Shown here: positions 7,936-16,367 of the stretch, piece by piece
Layout of the letters: each line of letters opens with the position of its first letter
How positions within the stretch are numbered: position 1 is the stretch's first letter
Assembly: GCF_900105805.1 (NCBI RefSeq)
Contig: NZ_LT629788.1
Location: forward strand, 4,510,501-4,574,500
Direction of reading: 5' to 3'
From: Pseudomonas moraviensis
Lineage (GTDB): Bacteria > Pseudomonadota > Gammaproteobacteria > Pseudomonadales > Pseudomonadaceae
DNA: 64,000 bases
Notes under the pieces: generated by a model
Told to the model about the DNA's origin: nothing
Databases searched by the model: none
Seen by the model: the letters and a program-made list of their open reading frames with translations, nothing else
Translations under genes and position numbers: made by a program

Positions 7936-9422
7936 GAACGCTCCCGCTCGGCAAACAGTGCCTGGACAAAGGGTTCGGCTTCAAAGGTGCGCAAATCGTC
8001 GATGCCTTCACCGACGCCGATATAGCGGATCGGCAAACCGAACTGCTTGGCCAGGGCGAAAATCACCCCGCCCTTGGCGGTGCCATCGAGTTTGGTCAGC
8101 GCCAGGCCGGTCAGTTCGACGGTCTGGTTGAATTGCTTGGCCTGGTTGATGGCGTTCTGGCCAGTGCCGGCGTCGAGGACCAGCAGCACTTCGTGCGGCG
8201 CGTCCGCGTCGAGCTTGCCGATCACCCGGCGAACCTTTTTCAGCTCTTCCATCAGGTTGTCTTTGGTGTGCAGGCGCCCGGCGGTGTCAGCGATCAGCAC
8301 GTCGATGCCACGGGCCTTGGCCGCTTGCACGGCGTCGAAGATCACCGAAGCCGAATCGGCGCCGGTGTGCTGGGCGATCACCGGGATCTTGTTGCGCTCG
8401 CCCCACACCTGCAATTGCTCAACAGCTGCGGCACGGAATGTATCGCCGGCCGCCAGCATGACTTTCTTGCCTTCAAGCTGCAGCTTCTTCGCCAGTTTGC
8501 CGATGGTGGTGGTCTTGCCGGCGCCGTTGACGCCAACCACCAGAATCACGAAAGGTTTTCTCTGCGAGGCGATTTTCAGCGGCTGTTCAACCGGCTTGAG
8601 CATCGCCGCCAGCTCAGCCTGCAGGGATTTGTACAGGGCGTCGGCATCGGCCAGTTCCTTGCGCGCAACCTTCTGGGTCAGGCGCTGGATGATCTGCGTG
8701 GTGGCCTCAACGCCGACGTCGGCGGTGAGCAGGCGGGTTTCGAGGTCGTCGAGCAGATCATCGTCGATGGTCTTGCGGCCGAGGAACAGGCTGGCCATGC
8801 CCTCGCCGATGCTGGCGCTGGTCTTCGACAGGCCTTGCTTGAGGCGGGCGAAGAAACCGGCTTTGGTTTCTTCGCTGCGCGACGCTTCGACCGGCGTTTC
8901 TACAGGGGCTTCGACCGGCACGATCGGAGCGACAACTGGTGCCGCGGCAAGCGGTGCAGGCGCAGGCGCAGGCTCGGACGGCTGGACAACCGGCGCCACT
9001 GGCTCGGCAACGACCGGCGCTGGCTCGACAACCGGTTCAGGCACAGGCGGCGCAGCCACCTCGGCAACCGGCGCAGGAATCACTGGCGTCACATGCGGTG
9101 TCGCTTCTTCGACCAGGGCCACCGGCTCTTCTGCCACCGGCAGGGTCAACCACGGCTCAACGGCGGGCGACAGCGGCAACTCGGCAGCGGTCGGCGTTTC
9201 AGGCTCGGCTTCAGCTTCCGGTTGCAGCACCGGTTCGGCGATCGGCAGCACAATCGGCGCCGGCTCTTCTTCTATTGCAGGTGCTGGCGCGGGGGCCGGC
9301 TCAGGAATCGCGGGCGGCTGTTCGACGACGGGTTCCTGCGGTTTTTTCCGCAGCCATCCGAACAGGCTTTTCTTCTCGCCAGCCGCAGCTGGGCTCTTCT
9401 TGTCGTCGTTGGAACCAAACAT
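7932..9422 (-). CDS. ftsY: Signal recognition particle receptor FtsY
   Basis: FtsY docks SRP-ribosome complexes at the inner membrane. The C-terminal ~300 residues form the NG GTPase domain with VVGVNGAGKTTTIGKLA, DTAGRLHTKDNLMEEL and TKLDGTAKGG. The first ~190 residues are low complexity, dominated by Pro, Ala, Glu and Val with repeated EPAPAPAP- and VVEPAPVVAEPVAP-like units. This is the acidic A domain that mediates membrane and translocon contact and varies greatly between species. At 496 residues the protein is about the length of the E. coli form. Confidence 0.95.
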   Translation of the reverse strand: MFGSNDDKKSPAAAGEKKSLFGWLRKKPQEPVVEQPPAIPEPAPAPAPAIEEEPAPIVLPIAEPVLQPEAEAEPETPTAAELPLSPAVEPWLTLPVAEEPVALVEEATPHVTPVIPAPVAEVAAPPVPEPVVEPAPVVAEPVAPVVQPSEPAPAPAPLAAAPVVAPIVPVEAPVETPVEASRSEETKAGFFARLKQGLSKTSASIGEGMASLFLGRKTIDDDLLDDLETRLLTADVGVEATTQIIQRLTQKVARKELADADALYKSLQAELAAMLKPVEQPLKIASQRKPFVILVVGVNGAGKTTTIGKLAKKLQLEGKKVMLAAGDTFRAAAVEQLQVWGERNKIPVIAQHTGADSASVIFDAVQAAKARGIDVLIADTAGRLHTKDNLMEELKKVRRVIGKLDADAPHEVLLVLDAGTGQNAINQAKQFNQTVELTGLALTKLDGTAKGGVIFALAKQFGLPIRYIGVGEGIDDLRTFEAEPFVQALFAERERS

Positions 9423-9705
9423 GGAGGACGGCTATCTCACGGTAGCGACGCGCCAACAGGGCGCCCCGGCAAATAAATATTCGATGCAGAACAGACTGTG
9501 TTTCATCCAGCTTGTTCACGCGCAACATTTTGTCGAGGCGCCGCAGGCACCTCAAGGATCGTTTTTACGATGATCTAAACCGGCAAAAATCGGCGAAAAC
9601 GCAGGGTCTGGTTGCCAAACCGCTGCCTTGTGCCGCAAACCCATTCAGCCTTATCAGGTTGCAGAACCTCATAGACGTGGTCGCCAGTAAAACGGATCAG
9701 TATCC
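9423..9705. other. Intergenic region upstream of ftsY, no gene recognised
   Basis: About 280 bp lie between the divergent ftsY start and the MITE-like element. It must hold the ftsY promoter on the minus strand, but I see no convincing -35/-10 pair. No conserved ORF or RNA gene was recognised. Confidence 0.5.
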
Positions 9706-9707
9706 TA

Positions 9708-9973
9708 GGGCGTGTCATTGATCATTACCAGTACCGCGTGGCCGCCTGAAAACGGGCCAGACAAGGCGCAGGCCGCAGGGAATGTGCTTTCCTTGCCAAG
9801 GACTGCAACGCAGTATGGCCCGTTTTCAGGCGCCACCCGGAGGGCCGGGCCTGATAGTGTGCAGGGCTGCGTTGCTCGGAGTTTATTTGGAACAACCAAT
9901 CCACACTCCTCGCGCCTTGCCCTGCACACTATCAGGCGCCGGCGCGGTACTGGTAATGATCAATGACACGCCC
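9708..9973. mobile_element. MITE-like palindromic element with TA flanks
   Basis: A 266-bp element bounded by perfect 31-bp terminal inverted repeats starting GGGCGTGTCATTGATCATTA (9708-9738 and 9943-9973). A TA dinucleotide sits directly outside each end (9706-9707 and 9974-9975), as expected for a TA target duplication. Two further perfect inverted repeats lie inside: 17 bp (9743-9759 with 9816-9832) and 19 bp (9849-9867 with 9919-9937). The single strand could therefore fold as a three-stem cloverleaf. No transposase is encoded. TA duplication is typical of IS630/Tc1-type transposition. It may belong to one of the P. fluorescens MITE-like families, but I cannot match it by name. Confidence 0.85.
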
Positions 9974-10030
9974 TACCTCTCGCCCGCCGACGCTAAGACC
10001 AAGCGGGCAGCCCAACAGGTTGAAAAACGA

Positions 10031-11386
10031 ATGAATGCTCTAGCCCGCCGCGCTGCTGGCCTGCTGCTCAGCGCAGTCTGCCTGCCCCTTTCGGCCCTGG
10101 CGGCCGACCCGCAACCGACCCATGAATTCACCCTCGACAACGGCCTCAAGGTCGTCGTGCGCGAAGACCATCGTGCGCCTGTCGTCGTTTCGCAGATCTG
10201 GTACAAGGTCGGCTCCAGCTACGAAACCCCGGGCCAGACCGGTTTGTCCCACGCGCTCGAACACATGATGTTCAAGGGCAGCGAAAAAGTCGGCCCCGGC
10301 GAAGCCTCGCTGATCCTGCGCGACCTCGGCGCCGAAGAGAATGCCTTCACCAGCGACGACTTCACCGCTTACTACCAGGTGCTGGCCCGCGATCGCCTCG
10401 GCGTGGCCTTTGAGCTGGAAGCGGACCGCATGGCCAACCTGCGCCTGCCCGCCGACGAGTTCGCCAAGGAAATCGAAGTCATCAAGGAAGAGCGCCGCCT
10501 GCGCACCGATGACAAGCCGATGTCCAAAGCCTACGAGCGCTACAAGGCCATGGCCTACCCGGCCAGCGGTTACCACACGCCGACCATCGGCTGGATGGCG
10601 GATCTGGAACGCATGAAAGTCGAAGAACTGCGCCACTGGTACCAGTCCTGGTACGCGCCGAACAACGCCACGCTGGTAGTGGTCGGTGACGTTACTCCGG
10701 ACGAGGTGAAAACCCTCGCCCAGCGCTACTTCGGCCCCGTCGCCAAACGCGAGGTACCACCGGCGAAAAAACCGCTGGAACTGGCCGAGCCCGGCGAACG
10801 CCAGATCACCCTGCGCGTGCAAACCCAATTGCCCAGCCTGATGCTCGGCTTCAACGTGCCAAGCATTGCCACGGCTGAAGACAAGCGTTCGGTCAACGCC
10901 CTGCGCCTGATCTCCGCGCTGCTCGACGGCGGCTACAGCGGACGCATTCCGACGCAACTGGAACGCGGTGAAGAATTGGTCTCCGGCGGTTCGTCGGACT
11001 ACGACGCCTACACCCGTGGCGACAGCCTGTTCACCCTGTCGGCGACGCCGAACACGCAGAAGAAAAAGACCATCGCTCAGGCTGAAGCCGGTTTGTGGAA
11101 ACTGCTCGAGCAGCTGAAGACCACCGCACCGTCTGCCGAAGAGCTGGAACGCGTGCGCGCACAGGTCATCGCCGGGCTGGTCTATGAGCGTGATTCGATC
11201 ACCAGCCAGGCCACCGCCATCGGTCAACTGGAAACAGTCGGGCTGTCATGGAAGCTGATGGACACCGAACTGGCCGATTTGGAAAGCGTGACTCCGCAAG
11301 ACATCCAGAACGCCGCGAAAAAGTATTTCACCCGCGAACGTCTCAGCGTCGCCCACGTCCTGCCAATGGAGACGACTCATGAGTGA
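10031..11386 (+). CDS. M16 family zinc metallopeptidase, catalytic member
   Basis: A 451-residue secreted or periplasmic peptidase with a signal peptide (hydrophobic residues about 8-24, cleavage near ALA-AD). The inverted zinc motif is HALEH (His74, Glu77, His78), with FELEADRM downstream supplying the third ligand. The C-terminal half is the M16C domain. I chose the ATG at 10031 because it gives a clean signal peptide; the reading frame stays open upstream into the MITE-like element, which is probably accidental. It overlaps the next gene by 8 bp, a paired arrangement common for bacterial M16 proteins. Confidence 0.88.
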   Translation: MNALARRAAGLLLSAVCLPLSALAADPQPTHEFTLDNGLKVVVREDHRAPVVVSQIWYKVGSSYETPGQTGLSHALEHMMFKGSEKVGPGEASLILRDLGAEENAFTSDDFTAYYQVLARDRLGVAFELEADRMANLRLPADEFAKEIEVIKEERRLRTDDKPMSKAYERYKAMAYPASGYHTPTIGWMADLERMKVEELRHWYQSWYAPNNATLVVVGDVTPDEVKTLAQRYFGPVAKREVPPAKKPLELAEPGERQITLRVQTQLPSLMLGFNVPSIATAEDKRSVNALRLISALLDGGYSGRIPTQLERGEELVSGGSSDYDAYTRGDSLFTLSATPNTQKKKTIAQAEAGLWKLLEQLKTTAPSAEELERVRAQVIAGLVYERDSITSQATAIGQLETVGLSWKLMDTELADLESVTPQDIQNAAKKYFTRERLSVAHVLPMETTHE

Positions 11387-12869
11387 GCGCAAAACCCCAC
11401 GCCTGATGCTGCTCGGCCTGATTGCTGTCGCGGTGATCGGTTCGGCGGCGGTCTATCTGTCACCTGGCGCCGACAGCCACGCCAGCGAAGCACTGGATAA
11501 CGCCAAGTCCAGCCAGAAACTGCAATCGCTGGCCGAACTCGACGGCAAGGCCCCGGCCAGCCGCAAGCTCGATGTGCAGACCTGGAACACCGCCGAAGGC
11601 GCGAAAGTGCTGTTTGTCGAAGCCCATGAGCTGCCGATGTTCGACATGCGCCTGATCTTCGCCGCCGGCAGCAGTCAGGACGGCAACGTGCCCGGCCTCG
11701 CGGTGCTGACCAACGCCATGCTCAACGAAGGCATCGCTGGCAAAGACGTCGGCGCTATTGCCCAGGGTTTTGAGGGCCTTGGGGCCGACTTCGGCAACGG
11801 TGCGTTCAAGGACATGGCGCTGGCCTCGCTGCGCAGCCTGAGCGCACCCGAGCAGCGTGAGCCGGCGCTGAAGCTGTTCGCCGAAGTGGTCGGCAAACCG
11901 ACCTTTCCCGCCGACTCCTTCGCGCGCATCAAGAACCAGTTGCTCGCCGGTTTCGAATACCAGAAACAGAACCCCGGCAAACTCGCCAGCCTCGAGCTGA
12001 TGAAGCGTCTGTACGGCGAGCATCCATACGCGCATTCCAGCGATGGCAATCCGCAAAGCGTGCCGAAGATCACCGTCGCGCAATTGCGCGAGTTTCACGC
12101 CAAGGCCTATGCCGCCGGCAATGCGGTGATTGCGCTGGTCGGCGATCTGTCGCGAGCCGACGCCGAGGCCATCGCCAATCAGGTCTCCTCTGCCCTGCCC
12201 AAAGGCCCGGCACTGGCGAAGATCGCTGCGCCGCAGGAACCAAAGGCCAGCGTCAACCACATCGAGTTTCCGTCGAAACAGACCAACCTGATGCTCGCGC
12301 AACTGGGCATCGATCGTGACGATCCGGATTACGCTGCGTTGTCGCTGGGCAACCAGATCCTCGGTGGCGGCGGGTTCGGCACGCGGCTGATGAGCGAAGT
12401 GCGCGAGAAGCGTGGCCTGACCTACGGCGTGTATTCGGCGTTCAGCCCGATGCAGGCCCGTGGCCCGTTCATGATCAACCTGCAGACGCGCGCCGAGATG
12501 AGCGAAGGCACCCTGAAACTGGTGCAGGACGTGCTCGCCGACTACCTGAAAACCGGGCCGACACAAAAAGAACTCGACGATGCCAAGCGCGAACTGGCCG
12601 GCAGCTTCCCGCTGTCCACCGCGAGCAACGCCGACATCGTTGGCCAGCTCGGCGCCATGGGCTTCTATAATCTGCCGCTGAGCTATCTGGACGACTTCAT
12701 GCGTCAATCGCAGAGCCTGACTGTGGAGCAGGTCCGTGATGCGCTGAACAAACACCTGAGTACGGAGAAAATGGTCATCGTCACCGCTGGCCCGACCGTG
12801 CCGCAAAAGCCGTTACCGGCCCCATCTGATAAACCTGCCGAGCAACCGCTCGGGGTCCCGGAGCATTAA
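11379..12869 (+). CDS. M16 family peptidase-like protein, probably non-catalytic partner
   Basis: A 496-residue protein with an N-terminal hydrophobic anchor (about residues 9-27) and the M16 fold. The HxxEH zinc motif is absent where it should occur: the corresponding stretch reads PGLAVLTNAMLNEG. The C-terminal R/Y motif region GTRLMSEVREKRGLTYGVYSAF, which binds the substrate carboxyl end, is retained. This is the usual division of labour in two-subunit M16B peptidases, one with zinc and one with the R/Y pair. The start overlaps the catalytic gene, and the stop overlaps the rsmD ATG. Confidence 0.85.
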   Translation: MSERKTPRLMLLGLIAVAVIGSAAVYLSPGADSHASEALDNAKSSQKLQSLAELDGKAPASRKLDVQTWNTAEGAKVLFVEAHELPMFDMRLIFAAGSSQDGNVPGLAVLTNAMLNEGIAGKDVGAIAQGFEGLGADFGNGAFKDMALASLRSLSAPEQREPALKLFAEVVGKPTFPADSFARIKNQLLAGFEYQKQNPGKLASLELMKRLYGEHPYAHSSDGNPQSVPKITVAQLREFHAKAYAAGNAVIALVGDLSRADAEAIANQVSSALPKGPALAKIAAPQEPKASVNHIEFPSKQTNLMLAQLGIDRDDPDYAALSLGNQILGGGGFGTRLMSEVREKRGLTYGVYSAFSPMQARGPFMINLQTRAEMSEGTLKLVQDVLADYLKTGPTQKELDDAKRELAGSFPLSTASNADIVGQLGAMGFYNLPLSYLDDFMRQSQSLTVEQVRDALNKHLSTEKMVIVTAGPTVPQKPLPAPSDKPAEQPLGVPEH

Positions 12870-13483
12870 TGGCGACTCGATCACCGAAAAAACCTGTGCA
12901 AAACGTGCACAACGGCGTGAACCAACTGCGCATCATTGGTGGCCAGTGGCGTAGCCGCAAACTAAGCTTTCCTGACGCGCCGGGCCTGCGCCCGACCCCG
13001 GATCGTGTGCGCGAAACCCTGTTCAACTGGCTCGCGCCGTACGTCGAAGGGGCGAAAGTGCTCGACCCGTTCGCCGGCAGCGGCGCGTTGTTTCTGGAAG
13101 CGCTGTCCCGCGGCGCGGCCACGGCCCAGGCGCTGGACGCCAGCAACGTTGCGGTATCGAGCCTGAAAGAACACCTCGGCACCCTGCGCTGCAGCAACGG
13201 TCAGGTACAAACCGCCGATGCGCTGCGCTACCTGGAAACCCAGACCGCAACGCCGTTCGATCTGGTATTCCTCGACCCGCCGTTCAATCAAAACCTGCTG
13301 CCAGCGGTTTGTACTTTGCTGGAAGAGCGCCAATGGCTGGCGGCCGATTCGTGGATCTACACTGAAAGCGAAACCGCGCCGTCGACGTTGGGCCTGCCGG
13401 GCAACTGGCGCCTGCATCGCGAACAGAAATCCGGTCGCGTGTACTACGCGTTATGGCAGCGCACGGCGGACATCGCCGGCTGA
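12869..13483 (+). CDS. rsmD: 16S rRNA (guanine966-N2)-methyltransferase
   Basis: RsmD methylates G966 of 16S rRNA. The 204-residue protein shows the N-terminal RIIGGQWRSRKLSFPD, the PTPDRVRETLFNWL motif, SAM motif I VLDPFAGSGALFLEALSRGA and the catalytic FLDPPF (a DPPF variant of the N/DPPY motif). Its ATG overlaps the stop of the upstream M16 gene by one base, so it is translationally coupled. Confidence 0.94.
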   Translation: MATRSPKKPVQNVHNGVNQLRIIGGQWRSRKLSFPDAPGLRPTPDRVRETLFNWLAPYVEGAKVLDPFAGSGALFLEALSRGAATAQALDASNVAVSSLKEHLGTLRCSNGQVQTADALRYLETQTATPFDLVFLDPPFNQNLLPAVCTLLEERQWLAADSWIYTESETAPSTLGLPGNWRLHREQKSGRVYYALWQRTADIAG

Positions 13484-13548
13484 CAAGGTCGCAAGCAACC
13501 TGCGGCGAGGGGGCGTGCTTCTTCGCCACAAGCCCATCGAGAATCATC

Positions 13549-14544
13549 GTGCCCCCTTCGCCAGAACGCTTCATCCCCGCCTTCGGCCTCGGCAATCCTC
13601 ATCTGCAAACCTTGTGGGGTCCGCTGTGGCGCAAAACCGTGCACATCGAGCGCGAGCGCGAACGCCTGTGGCTCGAGGACGGCGACTTCCTCGATCTCGA
13701 CTGGCACGGCCCGCACAGCGCCGAGGCGCCGCTGGTGCTGGTGCTGCACGGGCTGACGGGTTCTTCCAATTCACCCTATGTGGCGGGCATCCAAAAGGCT
13801 TTGGCCGACCAGGGCTGGGCCAGCGTCGCACTGAACTGGCGTGGTTGTTCCGGCGAGCCGAATCTGCTGCCGCGCAGCTACCACTCCGGCGCCAGCGAAG
13901 ACCTTGCCGAAGCCATCCAGCACCTGCGCGCGAAACGTCCGTTGGCACCGTTGTATGCGGTCGGCTATTCCCTGGGCGGCAACGTGCTGCTCAAACACCT
14001 CGGCGAAACCGGCAGCCAGAGCGGCGTGCTCGGCGCAGTGGCAGTGTCGGTACCGTTCAGGCTGGATCAGTGCGCGGACCGCATCGGCCAGGGATTCTCG
14101 CGGGTCTATCAGGCGCACTTCATGCGCGAGATGGTCGCCTACATCAAGAACAAGCAGCGCCAGTTCCAACATGACGGGCGCGAAGACGGCCTGGCGAAAC
14201 TGGCCGCACTCGGCTCGTTGGAGAACATGCGCACGTTCTGGGATTTCGATGGCCGGGTCACCGCGCCACTGCATGGTTTCAATGATGCCGAGGATTACTA
14301 CCGCCGCGCTTCCAGCCGCTACTACCTTGGCGAGATCCGCACGCCGACGCTGATCATTCAGGCAGCGGACGATCCGTTCGTATTTCCCCACAGCCTGCCG
14401 CAAGCCGATGAGTTGTCAGCCTGCACCCAGTTCGAATTGCAGACGCGGGGCGGTCATGTCGGCTTCGTCGACGGCTCGCTGCGCCGGCCCGGGTATTACC
14501 TGGAGCGGCGCATACCGCAATGGCTCGCTGCAACCAGTCAGTGA
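13549..14544 (+). CDS. YheT-like alpha/beta hydrolase
   Basis: A 331-residue hydrolase with the YheT-family N-terminus (FGLGNPHLQTLWGPLWRK). It has the oxyanion segment VLHGLTGSSNSPYV, the WRGCSGEPN motif and the nucleophile elbow GYSLGGN with Ser, followed by the late acid and His (QAADDPF and GGHVGFVDG). The substrate is unknown. I propose the GTG start at 13549, because homology begins at PPSPERF and the nearest ATG lies 96 bp upstream inside rsmD sequence. Confidence 0.85.
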   Translation: MPPSPERFIPAFGLGNPHLQTLWGPLWRKTVHIERERERLWLEDGDFLDLDWHGPHSAEAPLVLVLHGLTGSSNSPYVAGIQKALADQGWASVALNWRGCSGEPNLLPRSYHSGASEDLAEAIQHLRAKRPLAPLYAVGYSLGGNVLLKHLGETGSQSGVLGAVAVSVPFRLDQCADRIGQGFSRVYQAHFMREMVAYIKNKQRQFQHDGREDGLAKLAALGSLENMRTFWDFDGRVTAPLHGFNDAEDYYRRASSRYYLGEIRTPTLIIQAADDPFVFPHSLPQADELSACTQFELQTRGGHVGFVDGSLRRPGYYLERRIPQWLAATSQ

Positions 14545-14559
14545 ACGCCACATATCCCT

Positions 14560-14648
14560 TGTAGGAGCGAGCCTGCTCGCGATGGCGGTGTGTCAGTCGA
14601 CGCGATGCTGAACGTGCCGACGCCATCGCGAGCAGGCTCACTCCTACA
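14560..14648. repeat. REP inverted pair (REPIN)
   Basis: TGTAGGAGCGAGCC and its inverted counterpart CTCACTCCTACA flank a spacer between the convergent hydrolase and sseA genes. The left arm carries GAGCGAG while the right reads as GAGTGAG, a hybrid of the two REP sub-types in the window. Confidence 0.92.
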
Positions 14649-14662
14649 GGGGGACTCGGTGA

Positions 14663-15517
14663 TTATTCGCCGGTGGCAATGCCGCGCGAAGGCTGATTGA
14701 TCCATTCGCTCCACGATCCGGCATACAGCGCGCCCAGCGGATAGCCGGCCAGACACAGTGCAAACAGGTTGTGACACGCCGTCACGCCGGATCCGCAGTA
14801 CGCGACCAGCTCCGACGGCGAGCGATCGCCCAGTTTCGCAGCGAAACGCTGCTTGAGCTGCTCCGCCGGCAGGAATCGTCCGTCACTGCCGAGGTTATCG
14901 GTGAACGCCGCACATTGCGCCCCGGGAATGTGCCCGGCGACCGGATCGATCGGTTCCACTTCGCCCTTGAAGCGCGGCAAGGCGCGGGCGTCGAGCAGGG
15001 TCAGCGTTGGCTGGGTGAGGCGTTGCTGCAATTGCTCGGCGCTGAGCAGCAGGCTCATGTCAGGCTGACCGCTGAAGTTACCCGGCGTCACGCTCGGCGG
15101 ATCCAGGCTCAGGGGCAGACCGGCGGCGTGCCAGGCCTTGAGCCCGCCATCGAGAATGAATACGCCGTCGCGCTTGCCCAACCATGCAAGCAACCACCAC
15201 GCCCGTGCCGCGTAGGCACCCGGGCCGTCATCGTACAAAACCACGTCGCTGTCGTTGCTGATGCCCCAGGCTTGCAGGCGTTCGATCAGCGCGGAGGGCT
15301 CGGGCAACGGATGACGTCCGGTCACGCCCCTCTCGACCTTACCGCTCAGATCACGCTCCAGATCGGCGAAACTCGCCCCGGCAATGTGCCCTTCGGCATA
15401 GCTGCGTTGGCCATAGTCCGGATCTTCAAGGGCGAAACGACAATCGAGAATCACCAGCCCCGGCTGCTCTTTGCGAGCGTCCAAAGCTTGTGGGCTGATC
15501 AACTGCGCAATCGACAT
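14663..15517 (-). CDS. sseA: Rhodanese-type sulfurtransferase (3-mercaptopyruvate or thiosulfate)
   Basis: A 284-residue tandem rhodanese protein. The N-terminal domain is inactive in type, and the C-terminal domain carries the catalytic loop CGSGVTA with the persulfide-forming Cys. A CGSGVTA loop suits SseA-type 3-mercaptopyruvate sulfurtransferases, whereas thiosulfate enzymes usually have CRKGVTA. The interdomain motif GHIPGAQCAAFTDNL is intact. The start is set at the MSIAQLISP ATG, since the upstream in-frame ATG adds only six residues. Confidence 0.88.
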   Translation of the reverse strand: MSIAQLISPQALDARKEQPGLVILDCRFALEDPDYGQRSYAEGHIAGASFADLERDLSGKVERGVTGRHPLPEPSALIERLQAWGISNDSDVVLYDDGPGAYAARAWWLLAWLGKRDGVFILDGGLKAWHAAGLPLSLDPPSVTPGNFSGQPDMSLLLSAEQLQQRLTQPTLTLLDARALPRFKGEVEPIDPVAGHIPGAQCAAFTDNLGSDGRFLPAEQLKQRFAAKLGDRSPSELVAYCGSGVTACHNLFALCLAGYPLGALYAGSWSEWINQPSRGIATGE

Positions 15518-15548
15518 ATCGGGCTCCTGTGGCATTCGGCTGAACGGT

Positions 15549-16220
15549 TTATTTCACGTCTTCAAGGGCCTGCGCCAGCGGCACATAGAACTCGTCGAAC
15601 AAAGCATTGACCTCATCACGCGCCTGATCGGTGACAAACCCCGCTTCCAGCACCAGTACCTGATACACGCCGCGCTTCACGGCCTGTTCGCTGAGGTGGT
15701 TGGAGTTTTCCCGTGTGGTGCACAGAAAGCGTACCCACGAGGTCAGGATGATCCAGGCGTTGAGGGTCAGCGATTCGATCTGTACGCGGTCCATTTTCAG
15801 GATGCCGGCGGCGACGAAGCCTTCGTAGATGGCTGCGCCCTGGATCACGCAACGCTGGGAAAAGCGCCGATAACGCGCAGCCAGTTCCGCATCGCTGTCG
15901 AGCAGATGCTCGAGGTCGCGATGCAGAAAGCGGTAGCGCCACATGGCCGAAAGCAGTTCCTTCAAATAGAAACGCTTGTCCTCGACCGTTGCGGGGCGGC
16001 CCTGGGGCGGACGCAGAAAGCTGTCTACCAGGGCTTCGTACTCACTGAACAACACGGCGATGATCGCCTGCTTGTTGGGGAAGTGGTAGTACAGGTTGCC
16101 CGGAGAAATCTCCATGTGCGCGGCGATGTGGTTGGTGCTGACGCTGCGCTCGCCCTGCTGATTGAACAGCTCCAGGCTGTTCTGAACGATGCGCTCGCTG
16201 GTTTTTATTCGTGGGGCCAT
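15549..16220 (-). CDS. TetR/AcrR family transcriptional regulator
   Basis: A 223-residue regulator with a typical TetR helix-turn-helix (residues about 10-55, including STNHIAAHMEISPGNLYYHFPNKQAI) and a helical ligand domain. It is divergent from the coniferyl-type aldehyde dehydrogenase, with 147 bp between the starts, so it likely represses that operon and itself. The inducer is unknown but plausibly an aldehyde or alcohol used by the neighbouring enzymes. Confidence 0.88.
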   Translation of the reverse strand: MAPRIKTSERIVQNSLELFNQQGERSVSTNHIAAHMEISPGNLYYHFPNKQAIIAVLFSEYEALVDSFLRPPQGRPATVEDKRFYLKELLSAMWRYRFLHRDLEHLLDSDAELAARYRRFSQRCVIQGAAIYEGFVAAGILKMDRVQIESLTLNAWIILTSWVRFLCTTRENSNHLSEQAVKRGVYQVLVLEAGFVTDQARDEVNALFDEFYVPLAQALEDVK

Positions 16221-16367
16221 GGCTTGAGCTTTAATTCAGAGTGCGTAGACGGCGCATCTTACGACCTAACCGGAAATGGATAAAACACTGACGTGCGCGG
16301 AAGTCGTTTGACTTTCTAGAGCATCGACTCTAAAAAGTGCTCATTACAACAAAATCCGGAGCCTGCG

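Noticed and set aside
9708..9973. A protein-coding gene inside the MITE-like element
   Set aside because: Frames of 50-80 codons exist on both strands, but they follow the palindromes and have no ribosome binding site. They are by-products of the repeat structure.
15549..16220. TetR gene as part of a larger mobile island with sseA
   Set aside because: The gene arrangement and composition match the surrounding chromosome. No repeats, integrase or compositional change was seen.
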